A DNA stretch of 64,000 nt from Runella slithyformis DSM 19594 (GTDB taxonomy: Bacteria; Bacteroidota; Bacteroidia; Cytophagales; Spirosomataceae), in the NCBI RefSeq assembly GCF_000218895.1, contig NC_015703.1, positions 557,501-621,500 on the forward strand, in the 5' to 3' direction. A program made the translations under genes and the position numbers. Under the pieces are notes generated by a model. That model was not told the origin of the DNA. It searched no databases and saw only the letters and a program-made list of their open reading frames with translations. Positions 41,995-48,784 of this stretch are shown one piece after another (the first letter of the stretch is position 1; each line of letters begins with the position of its first letter).

Positions 41995-42045
41995 TTTGTG
42001 AATCAAATCACAAAACACATACTATTTTGTGATTTGATTCACAAA
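41995..42045. repeat. 51-bp double palindrome; left target duplication of IS copy 2
   Basis: Two 20-bp palindromes, TTTGTGAATCAAATCACAAA (41995-42014) and TTTGTGATTTGATTCACAAA (42026-42045), start to start 31 bp. Together they form one 21-bp-arm hairpin. The whole 51 bp is repeated exactly at 43486-43536 on the other side of the IS. Confidence 0.85.
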
Positions 42046-43485
42046 CATGAGTCATCCCGAAGTTTGGCAAGCGCAACAAGCAGTGTAAAGCACGTGGGAG
42101 ATGGCGAGTCTTAATCTGTAAATCGGTATCGAAGCGTTTCGGTACCGATTTCCTGTTCTATGGCACCAATGTCTGAGAAAAAGCGGAATCCAATGGCTCC
42201 AATTTCTCAATAACATCAGCAGAAAATCATAGACTAATGCTACAATAGCAAGTAATTTGAGTCTATTTTCCCAGAACCAAAGCCTGGGTGACTCCATACC
42301 CAATTCGGCTTTACTACATCTAAAGGTTTGCTCTATATTCCAGCGATGCATATAAGAATGACACATCTCCCAAGCCAATCGAGTATTGGTAATGGCAATG
42401 GAGGTTAGCAGATACATAGGGGGCTGTAAACTTTTTTTGTCACGTACGATAATGAGCCATAGGGATTTATCTTTGAAATCAGCGTGAGTGACCTGTGTGT
42501 AAGCGATCGTGACATACTTACTGATTTTGCGTTGGTTATCACGAAGCATTTTACGCCCCACTGCTTTGAAAGAGCGAGCTAATAAATGAGTCTGTTTGGT
42601 TCCTTTTTCAGAATGGCATAATAGATGTGTTTTCTTCCAACGAACTAAAAAGTCCTGTTTAAACTCATTCATCCATTCAATCGTCCAGGCATTGGCATAA
42701 CCTCGGTCTAACACATGCAGAACGCTGCTTCCAATGGTTTTATGGAGCTTTTTGAGCATCCGAAAGATAATGTTGGTCCCTACTTCCTGATATTTACCCC
42801 TTGATGTCCACCAACTCATCTGACATACACTTGGAGTTTGTCCCAAAGCTGACAAAAGGGTAGCTGTCCAATGAAAGCCGGGCACACAAATGCGTTGAGT
42901 AGGTGGCTTATAAAAGCCTTTTCTTATTTTGGTCAATCTTTTGCCTTTACTGCTTTCCACACTGCATAAGCCTTCCAAAAACCATGATTCACTCTTTTCA
43001 ATCTTACTCTCATCCCACAGCAGTAAAGGACGTTGACCATTGGATTGTAAGGACTTAATTCGCTCACGGCTACGTTCAAAGAAAAAGTCATCAATCAATG
43101 TGGAAGACCATTTTTTACATCGAAGTAAATTGCTGATACGCTTCGTACCCGCCGGGGCGTGCGATAATCCACAAATATACCCGCCTAACTCGCTCAATAA
43201 CAGCCCCATCCTGTTGTGACGAAACACCAATATCGCCATAAATAAGTCATAGAATGTACTCACCAAACGAGTATCAATCAGGGCATCTAAGCGAAGTTGA
43301 AGTGGGTGAAGATACCGATGCCCCCGTTCTAAAATGAAGTCTGAAGCTCTTGACTTTGAAGCGTTTTTATCCTTGTTTTGCAGTATTGTTCTGAACATAA
43401 AAAGACCTCCCTGTTTTTGAGTTTGTAGTGACTCTCAAAATTACAAGGAGGTTCTTTTTTACCCTAAACTTCGGGATGACTCATG
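42046..43485 (-). mobile_element. IS4-superfamily insertion sequence, copy 2 (1,440 bp)
   Basis: Same length, same 20-bp terminal inverted repeats (42046-42065 and 43466-43485) and same protein as copy 1, in opposite orientation. It is flanked by a 51-bp duplicated palindrome pair whose sequence is unrelated to the 25-bp palindrome at copy 1. Confidence 0.9.
42052..43398 (-). CDS. IS4-superfamily DDE transposase, copy 2
   Basis: 448 residues, identical to the product at 3982-5328, with D129, D231 and the YREK signature (Y349, R352, E356, K363). The leader hairpin over the GGGAGG ribosome binding site is also conserved. Intact frame and identity indicate recent transposition within this genome. 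Confidence 0.92.
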   Translation of the reverse strand: MFRTILQNKDKNASKSRASDFILERGHRYLHPLQLRLDALIDTRLVSTFYDLFMAILVFRHNRMGLLLSELGGYICGLSHAPAGTKRISNLLRCKKWSSTLIDDFFFERSRERIKSLQSNGQRPLLLWDESKIEKSESWFLEGLCSVESSKGKRLTKIRKGFYKPPTQRICVPGFHWTATLLSALGQTPSVCQMSWWTSRGKYQEVGTNIIFRMLKKLHKTIGSSVLHVLDRGYANAWTIEWMNEFKQDFLVRWKKTHLLCHSEKGTKQTHLLARSFKAVGRKMLRDNQRKISKYVTIAYTQVTHADFKDKSLWLIIVRDKKSLQPPMYLLTSIAITNTRLAWEMCHSYMHRWNIEQTFRCSKAELGMESPRLWFWENRLKLLAIVALVYDFLLMLLRNWSHWIPLFLRHWCHRTGNRYRNASIPIYRLRLAISHVLYTACCACQTSG

Positions 43486-43536
43486 TTTGTGAATCAAATC
43501 ACAAAACACATACTATTTTGTGATTTGATTCACAAA
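43486..43536. repeat. 51-bp double palindrome; right target duplication of IS copy 2
   Basis: Exact copy of 41995-42045. It continues into AATAGTATGG, which can pair with CATACTATT inside the repeat, giving an alternative hairpin. Confidence 0.85.
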
Positions 43537-43578
43537 ATAGTATGGAAGAATGAATTTCCGGCGAGTATATGATGCTGA

Positions 43579-43636
43579 CTTTTATAGATTCAATTCCATA
43601 AAAGATATGCTTTTTGTGGAATGAAATCCATAAAAG
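43579..43636. repeat. Second paired-palindrome site
   Basis: Two 26-base units (43579-43604, from CTTTTATAGATT; 43611-43636, to ATCCATAAAAG) pair with 21 of 26 positions and start 32 bp apart. Each unit is itself a rough palindrome (CTTTTAT...ATAAAAG). It lies 50 bp after the amidohydrolase stop codon. No intact gene lies between it and the IS. Confidence 0.6.
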
Positions 43637-43687
43637 TTAGAATAAGACAGGCGAGGAAGAAAAATAAAGACCATTTTAAGAAAATAA

Positions 43688-44554
43688 TCAGGCCAATTTC
43701 AGCATCCGGATCGCATTTTCTTTCAGAATCAACGGCTTTACTTCTTCTTTAAAGCCGGCATCCTCAAAGTCTTTCATCCAACGTTCCGGTGTAATCAGGG
43801 GGAAATCAGTACCGAACAACACCCTGTTTTTCAGCATCGTATTGGCGTATTGTACCAACTGCTTAGGGAAATACTTAGGCGACCAGCCGCTCAGATCAAT
43901 GTACACATTGGGTTTGTGCATTGCCACCGAAAGGGCTTCGTCCTGCCACGGCCAACTCGGATGCGCGATGATGATGGGGCAGTCGGGAAAATCAATGGCG
44001 ACATCATCTAAGTGCATGGGATTGGAATATTCCAACCGTAAACCGCCGCCGCCGCGTACACCGCTGCCAAAGCCGGAATGACCGGAATGGAAAAGCATCG
44101 GAAGATTATACTCCGCAATGACCTCGTAAAGATGATACGCCATCTTGTCCTGCGGATAGAATCCCTGCACCGTCGGGTGAAATTTAAAGCCTTTGACGCC
44201 GTAGTTTTCAATCAGATCGCGGGCTTCTCTGGCCCCCATGCGGCCTTTGTGGGGGTCAATACTGGCGAAGGCAATCATCACATCATCGTTTTTGAGGGCC
44301 GCTTCGGCCACTTCGATGTTGGGAATGCGGCGTTTGCCCACATTGTGTTCCGAATCTACCGTAAACATGACAAAAGCCAGGTTGTTTTCCCGGTAAAAAT
44401 CGGCCGTTTCCTGAATCGTCGGGCGTTTGTCTGACTTAAAATATTTGGCAAAAGCCACATCAAACTCCGACCGATAATCGTCGTGCGGCTGACAACACGA
44501 CACTTCTGCGTGCGTGTGTACATCTATGGCAATGATTTTTTGAAGATCTATCAT
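43688..44554 (-). CDS. Amidohydrolase family protein of the hydroxycinnamate side-chain pathway
   Basis: A 288-residue amidohydrolase-2 (PF04909) TIM barrel. Metal-site residues are D11-H13-H15 (DVHTHAE), a His in LFHSGHSGFG, a His in IIAHPSWPWQDE and an Asp in LFGTDFPLI. Similar enzymes occur beside CoA ligase, hydratase and 3-hydroxyacyl-CoA dehydrogenase genes in actinobacterial cou/phd-type p-hydroxycinnamate clusters, where they are thought to cut the aryl-beta-ketoacyl product to an aromatic acid. The same gene set lies upstream here (45-51 kb). Alternatives are a decarboxylase or a 4-oxalomesaconate-hydratase-like role. Confidence 0.8.
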   Translation of the reverse strand: MIDLQKIIAIDVHTHAEVSCCQPHDDYRSEFDVAFAKYFKSDKRPTIQETADFYRENNLAFVMFTVDSEHNVGKRRIPNIEVAEAALKNDDVMIAFASIDPHKGRMGAREARDLIENYGVKGFKFHPTVQGFYPQDKMAYHLYEVIAEYNLPMLFHSGHSGFGSGVRGGGGLRLEYSNPMHLDDVAIDFPDCPIIIAHPSWPWQDEALSVAMHKPNVYIDLSGWSPKYFPKQLVQYANTMLKNRVLFGTDFPLITPERWMKDFEDAGFKEEVKPLILKENAIRMLKLA

Positions 44555-44570
44555 TTTTAATATGTTTTTG

Positions 44571-44671
44571 CGAATGACGAATTATTCAAATGACGAAAGA
44601 CGAATAGAAAATAATGAGTTTACGAATTTGAGTAAGGCACAAAAATTCGTCATTCTCCCATTCGTCATTCA
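44571..44671. repeat. GAATGACGAAT-type inverted repeat, locus 6
   Basis: GAATGACGAATTATTCAAATGACGAA units on the left and ATTCGTCATT...ATTCGTCATTC units on the right, around an AT centre. It fills the gap between the amidohydrolase start and the four-helix-bundle gene. Confidence 0.8.
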
Positions 44672-44721
44672 AAAAGTGACTAACCCGGAACAACATCGTC
44701 TATCGGAATAAATTTTCTTTT

Positions 44722-45078
44722 ATGAACATAGATGAACTAAAGGTGAGATATAAAAATTGGGCAATTTCAGTTATTTTATTGACGAGAAAATTACCCAATG
44801 AACCTGAATTTAAGGCGGCACGAAACCAAATTGTACGTTCGACACCTTCAACCGCCGCTAATTACCGCGCAGCTTGCCGAGGAAAATCAACTCCGGATTT
44901 CATTAACAAGCTCAAAATTGTGGAGGAAGAATTAGATGAAACGATGTTTTGGTTAGAATTTATCGTTGCCTTATTACCGGACATCAGAACGGATATGGTC
45001 CCAATTTACAAAGAAGCCGATGAACTCCTATCCATCACAGTGTCCTCCATCAAAACGGCAAGAAAAAACGGGAAATGA
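44722..45078 (+). CDS. Four-helix-bundle protein (S23/IVS family)
   Basis: A 118-residue all-helical protein of the 23S rRNA intervening-sequence (S23) family: LKVRYKNWAISVILLTRKLP, NQIVRSTPSTAANYRAACRG and ELDETMFWLEFIVALL are typical helices. The cellular role is unknown; homologues occur in 23S intervening sequences and as DGR accessory proteins. It is on the plus strand, opposite to the flanking catabolic genes, and is bracketed by GAATGACGAAT repeats at 44571-44671 and 45090-45173, so it looks like an inserted cassette. Confidence 0.87.
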   Translation: MNIDELKVRYKNWAISVILLTRKLPNEPEFKAARNQIVRSTPSTAANYRAACRGKSTPDFINKLKIVEEELDETMFWLEFIVALLPDIRTDMVPIYKEADELLSITVSSIKTARKNGK

Positions 45079-45089
45079 GGGAGAATGAT

Positions 45090-45173
45090 AAATTACTCGA
45101 ATGACGAATTATTCGAATGTAGAATGACGCAAGCAAATAATTTGTCACTCGTCATTCTACATTCGTCATTCGA
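45090..45173. repeat. GAATGACGAAT-type inverted repeat, locus 7
   Basis: Left arm with CGAATGACGAATTATTCGAATGTAGAATGACG, right arm with GTCACTCGTCATTCTACATTCGTCATTCG. TCA at 45166-45168 in the right arm is the stop codon of the hydrolase gene that follows. Confidence 0.8.
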
Positions 45174-46281
45174 CAAATCCTGCCTTCGCCTTTACTCCCG
45201 TCTTGACCCAGCTTCTGAGTTCATCAAAAACACGGGCCGTTTGTTGTTCGGTAAAATTGCAGTGACCTTGACCGTTGGTGTATTTTACGGTAAAATACGC
45301 CTGCTTTCCCTGCTTCTGAAGCAGGTTTTCATAACTCACAATGGCCAGATCTGCCGGAATGAGCTGATCGTACACAGTATGCAGCGCCAACGTCGGCTTA
45401 TCAATGAGGCCGGTGCGGTCATATTTATCAAAAAGAGTGTTCTGCGATACCGTAGCGGCCAACCGCTCTGCCGTTTGGTTTACCAAAAGGCTGTTGGGAA
45501 AACGTCCGTACACGGTGTTGGTGTTGTCGTAGGGATTGCCGCCGGCTTTTTGCGCAATATCCCGCAAAACACCTTCCCCAAACGCCAGCGAAAAGGCCAA
45601 GTCGTCGGGTTTTAGGTCAAAATGTTTCGCAAATTCGACGGCCAATAAGGAATCTTTGGCATAAATGGCTTTTTTCATCGCATTGGCCTTTTGAAAGGCG
45701 ACAAACATCGGCTCCGGTGCTTTTGACTTCGACAGATCAAAAATATCATGCAGCGATGCGGCGATCCCCGGAAACAGGCCGTTGAACGTGGCAAACATAT
45801 CAAACTCTTTACGGGTTTGCAGATAGATCCTTCCGGCCAAGGGGCACATCGGCAAACCTCCCCGGTAGTTTTGACCGAAGTTTTCCAAAGTAGCCAGCGT
45901 CACCCCTCCCCCCATGGAATGACCGGCAATAAACACCGAATCCGGTTGACCGTACGTTTTTACAAAATAGCGACGCAAGGCTTCGGTATCGTCCACTCCC
46001 TGCGCCAATGCCAGTCCCTGGTACTGATAATCCGACGCCGCTACGGCAAAGCCGCGGTCTAAGAAAGGTTTCATCCGCTTGGGCCATTCGGGACTTTGAC
46101 TTTGGCGGGGTTGGGAACCCATAAACTCATATCCGTGAGCATACATGACCAGCTTGCCTTTCCAGTTTTCGGGAAAAAGAATGCGGTATTTTGCCCCGTT
46201 GACGACTCCGGTATCTATTTTCGCCACATTTTGAGCAAAACTCAAACAGGGTATCAGGAGAAAGAAAAACAGTTTTTTCAT
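45166..46281 (-). CDS. Secreted alpha/beta hydrolase
   Basis: A 371-residue exported hydrolase with signal peptide MKKLFFFLLIPCLSFA before QNV. MYAHGYEFMG gives the oxyanion region, AGHSMGGGVT the nucleophile elbow, and GQGHCNFTEQQ a late catalytic His. It may release aromatic acids from esters in the periplasm for the CoA-ligase route, because its gene is 18 bp downstream of the MetE-like gene in the same operon. The exact ester is unknown. Its stop codon is provided by a GAATGACGAAT repeat, so the last residues (AKAGFVE) may not be original. Confidence 0.8.
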   Translation of the reverse strand: MKKLFFFLLIPCLSFAQNVAKIDTGVVNGAKYRILFPENWKGKLVMYAHGYEFMGSQPRQSQSPEWPKRMKPFLDRGFAVAASDYQYQGLALAQGVDDTEALRRYFVKTYGQPDSVFIAGHSMGGGVTLATLENFGQNYRGGLPMCPLAGRIYLQTRKEFDMFATFNGLFPGIAASLHDIFDLSKSKAPEPMFVAFQKANAMKKAIYAKDSLLAVEFAKHFDLKPDDLAFSLAFGEGVLRDIAQKAGGNPYDNTNTVYGRFPNSLLVNQTAERLAATVSQNTLFDKYDRTGLIDKPTLALHTVYDQLIPADLAIVSYENLLQKQGKQAYFTVKYTNGQGHCNFTEQQTARVFDELRSWVKTGVKAKAGFVE

Positions 46282-46299
46282 GGAACAGCGTTGGTTAAA

Positions 46300-47406
46300 T
46301 TATGCCTCTCCCCATACTTTAATGGCTGTATTTACCACCAATTCCAGCTTGCGCCATTGGTCATCGTGGGTCAGGTCATTGCCATGATGAGTGGACGAGA
46401 AGCCACACTGCGGGCTTACGCACATTTGCTCCAGGGGCATGTATTGAGCAGCTTCGTCAATGCGTTTGGCCAAATCATCAATGCTTTCCAACGTTCTTAC
46501 TTTGGACGAAATAATCCCCAACACCACATTTTTCGCTTTTGGAACAAAGCGCAACGGCGCGAAATCGCCCGAACGCTCGTCGTCGTACTCCAGAAAATAG
46601 GCGTCTACGTTGATGCTGTTAAACAATATCTCCGCCACGGGCTCGTAGCCGCCTTCGGCAAACCACGTACTGCGGTAATTGCCCCGGCACAGGTGAATAC
46701 CGACCGTCAAATCATCGGGACGACCGTCAATGACCGAGTTGATGAGTGCCGCATAGGTACGGGGCAGTTCGTTGGGATCTTCCCCGCGCTCAGCAGCAGC
46801 GGCGCGCATTTTAGGATCGCAGAGGTACGCCAAATTGGTATCGTCGAGTTGCAGGTACCGCAGTCCGGCTTTGTATAAATGATCAATTTCCCGGCGATAC
46901 GCCACCGACAGGTCATGGAAAAATTCGTCCATGTCAGGATACGAATTGATGTCAATGGATTTGCGCCCACCTCGGAAGTGCACCATTGTCGGTGACGGGA
47001 TCGACACTTTCGGCGTTTGGGTCACGACCGATTTCAAATATTCAAAATCAGCCACCTGAATATCTTTGTTGTGTTTTAACTTACCCGTCACGCTCAATTT
47101 CGGCGGCGTAAATCCGTCTTCGGCCGCTTTGGCATTGGGGTTGGCGTCGATACCGCCCGTAACGGTCACGCCCGCCAATTCTTTCAAAAAATCGAGGTGA
47201 AAATAATCCCGGCGAAACTCTCCGTCGGTGATGGATTTCATGCCCGTCGACTCTAATTTTTTGACCGTTTCGGCTATGGCGGCATCTTCAACGGCGCGCA
47301 GTTCTTCCGCTGAAATTTCGCCTTTTTTCCATTTGTAGCGATTTTCTTTGACTTCGGGCGTACGTAACAAACTGCCCACGTGGTCGGCTCTGAAAGGAGG
47401 ATTCAT
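46300..47406 (-). CDS. MetE C-terminal-type cobalamin-independent methyltransferase
   Basis: A 368-residue protein matching the catalytic half of methionine synthase MetE, like Bacillus YxjG/YxjH. Zinc ligands are visible in GIHLCRGNYR (His and Cys), LEYDDERSGDF (Glu) and VSPQCGFSSTHHG (Cys). It lacks the N-terminal MetE half. Relatives transfer a methyl group to homocysteine or another thiol. In this operon with feruloyl-CoA synthase a link to O-demethylation of methoxylated aromatics is possible (methyl acceptor or recycling), but this is inference; simple methionine synthesis remains the alternative. Gaps are 18 bp to the hydrolase and 53 bp from the SDR. Confidence 0.83.
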   Translation of the reverse strand: MNPPFRADHVGSLLRTPEVKENRYKWKKGEISAEELRAVEDAAIAETVKKLESTGMKSITDGEFRRDYFHLDFLKELAGVTVTGGIDANPNAKAAEDGFTPPKLSVTGKLKHNKDIQVADFEYLKSVVTQTPKVSIPSPTMVHFRGGRKSIDINSYPDMDEFFHDLSVAYRREIDHLYKAGLRYLQLDDTNLAYLCDPKMRAAAAERGEDPNELPRTYAALINSVIDGRPDDLTVGIHLCRGNYRSTWFAEGGYEPVAEILFNSINVDAYFLEYDDERSGDFAPLRFVPKAKNVVLGIISSKVRTLESIDDLAKRIDEAAQYMPLEQMCVSPQCGFSSTHHGNDLTHDDQWRKLELVVNTAIKVWGEA

Positions 47407-47459
47407 TGTATAGTTATCGGTTAATCGTTATCAGTTCTTGGAAAAAATAAAGTACACGG

Positions 47460-48254
47460 CTATTTCGCTGCCATCCGGATGGCTCCGTCCAGGCGAACCA
47501 CTTCTCCGTTAAGCATTTGATTTTCAATGATATGTTTTACCAGCGCCGCGTACTCGTCGGGCTGTCCCAAACGCGAAGGAAACGGCACCTGCTGCCCCAG
47601 CGACGCCTTGACATCATCGGGCATTCCCATCAGCAAAGGGGTCTCAAAAATCCCCGGGGCAATGGTCATGACCCGAATCCCGAACCGCGCCAACTCCCGC
47701 GCGATCGGCAGGGTCATGCCGACAATCCCGCCTTTGGAGGCCGAATAAGCCGCCTGCCCGATCTGCCCGTCAAAGGCCGCAACCGACGCCGTGTTTATGA
47801 TGACACCACGCTCGCCGCTGCCCCCCTCAGTCCCCCCATATTGGGGGGAGGCAGGTACATTGTTTTGCATGACCGCTGCCGCCAATCGAATCACGTTGAA
47901 GGTGCCGATCAGGTTGATTTGGATGACTTTCGAGAAGAGTTCCAACGCGTGAGGGCCGTTTTTCCCCACCACTCGCTGGGCCGGGCCAATACCGGCGCAG
48001 TTGGCTACACCGTTGACTCCCCCAAACGTGCCGGTCGCCAGATCAATGGCCACCTGCACCTGTGTTTCATCACTTACATCGGTTTTTTTGAAACGGGCCT
48101 GTGGACCCAATTCACGTTCGGCTTTTTGTCCCGCTTCTTCGTTGATATCGAGCAAAACGGCATTACCGCCATTGTCCACGATCATTTTTGCCGTTGCGAA
48201 TCCCAAGCCCGACGCTCCGCCGGTAACGAGGAATGTTTTTTGTTTTATTTGCAT
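47460..48254 (-). CDS. 3-hydroxyacyl-CoA dehydrogenase, SDR type (HSD10-like)
   Basis: A 264-residue short-chain dehydrogenase of the type-II 3-hydroxyacyl-CoA dehydrogenase group. TGGASGLG is at 11-18, CAGIG at 86-90, S157 in NTASV, and Y170/K174 in AAYSASKGG. It would oxidise the 3-hydroxy-3-arylpropanoyl-CoA formed by the crotonase to the beta-keto thioester. Residues 134-146 ([13 protein letters not shown]) come from a C-rich/G-rich hairpin repeat (47818-47854) inserted in frame before the catalytic strand. A GxxExxY cassette separates it from the CoA ligase. Confidence 0.86.
   Translation of the reverse strand: MQIKQKTFLVTGGASGLGFATAKMIVDNGGNAVLLDINEEAGQKAERELGPQARFKKTDVSDETQVQVAIDLATGTFGGVNGVANCAGIGPAQRVVGKNGPHALELFSKVIQINLIGTFNVIRLAAAVMQNNVPASPQYGGTEGGSGERGVIINTASVAAFDGQIGQAAYSASKGGIVGMTLPIARELARFGIRVMTIAPGIFETPLLMGMPDDVKASLGQQVPFPSRLGQPDEYAALVKHIIENQMLNGEVVRLDGAIRMAAK
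47818..47854. repeat. C6/G6 hairpin repeat inside a coding region
   Basis: CCCCCC (47832-47837), ATATT, GGGGGG (47843-47848) preceded by CCCCCCTCAGT. It is in frame within the hydroxyacyl-CoA dehydrogenase gene. Similar units are at 14778 and 59082. Confidence 0.55.
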
Positions 48255-48314
48255 GTCTTATACTTTTATAGAACGCGGACGGTTCGCCGCAGCGATGACG
48301 CTGATCCCGAATCG

Positions 48315-48777
48315 GGAACGCGGATTTTCGCAGATTTTTCAACTTTCCACCCGTTTTAGTTTCTTCCTTGAATTTTCAAAAACTTTTCTTCTGAATTCAG
48401 GTTTTTTGCCAAAATTCAGCAATAACCCAATTTCCTTGTCCGTACCTTTTAAATAATTAATCAACTGTAGTTCAAACTCTTCCAAAACCACTTCGGCCGC
48501 TTTGAGTTCAAGTATAATGGTATCATTAACGACTAAATCAGCATAGTATTCACCTACTTCAATTCCTTTAAAATGAACTTTTATCTGCTTTTGCGCTTCC
48601 ACCTGAAAGCCTCGTGCCCTTAATTCTAAATACAAAGAATTTTGATACACCTTTTCGAGAAACCCATACCCAAGTTCATTATAAACATCATAAAAAGCCT
48701 TAATAATGGCATCCGTCAAATCTTTATAAAGCAACTCCATCTTATTCGTTTTTAAATCCGTAGTTAATCCGCGTTCC
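48315..48777. mobile_element. GxxExxY gene cassette bracketed by 12-bp inverted repeats
   Basis: GGAACGCGGATT at 48315-48326 and AATCCGCGTTCC at 48766-48777 are perfect inverted repeats around one small gene. Removing the 463-bp segment would bring the dehydrogenase and CoA ligase genes close together, as expected for one operon. No target duplication could be identified with certainty. Confidence 0.5.
48339..48740 (-). CDS. GxxExxY protein (PD-(D/E)xK nuclease-fold family)
   Basis: A 133-residue GxxExxY protein from the ATG at 48740 (MELLYKDLTDAI). The name motif is GYGFLEKVYQNSL. The nuclease-like core follows: GEYYADLVVNDTIILELKAAE, with D...E-x-K, and a late NYLKGTDKEIGLLLNFGK. Function is unproven; the family is repeated many times in Bacteroidota and Verrucomicrobia genomes. 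Base use is AT-richer than in the neighbours. It lies 5 bp after the CoA ligase stop region and inside a pair of inverted repeats, which points to an inserted cassette. The frame is open to 48779, but only from a TTG. Confidence 0.87.
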   Translation of the reverse strand: MELLYKDLTDAIIKAFYDVYNELGYGFLEKVYQNSLYLELRARGFQVEAQKQIKVHFKGIEVGEYYADLVVNDTIILELKAAEVVLEEFELQLINYLKGTDKEIGLLLNFGKKPEFRRKVFENSRKKLKRVES

Positions 48778-48784
48778 AAAATAA

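Noticed and set aside
43561-43622. Coding remnant reading RRVYDADFYRFNSIKDMLFVE
   Set aside because: It is short, has no recognisable family, and overlaps the paired palindrome, which explains the sequence better.
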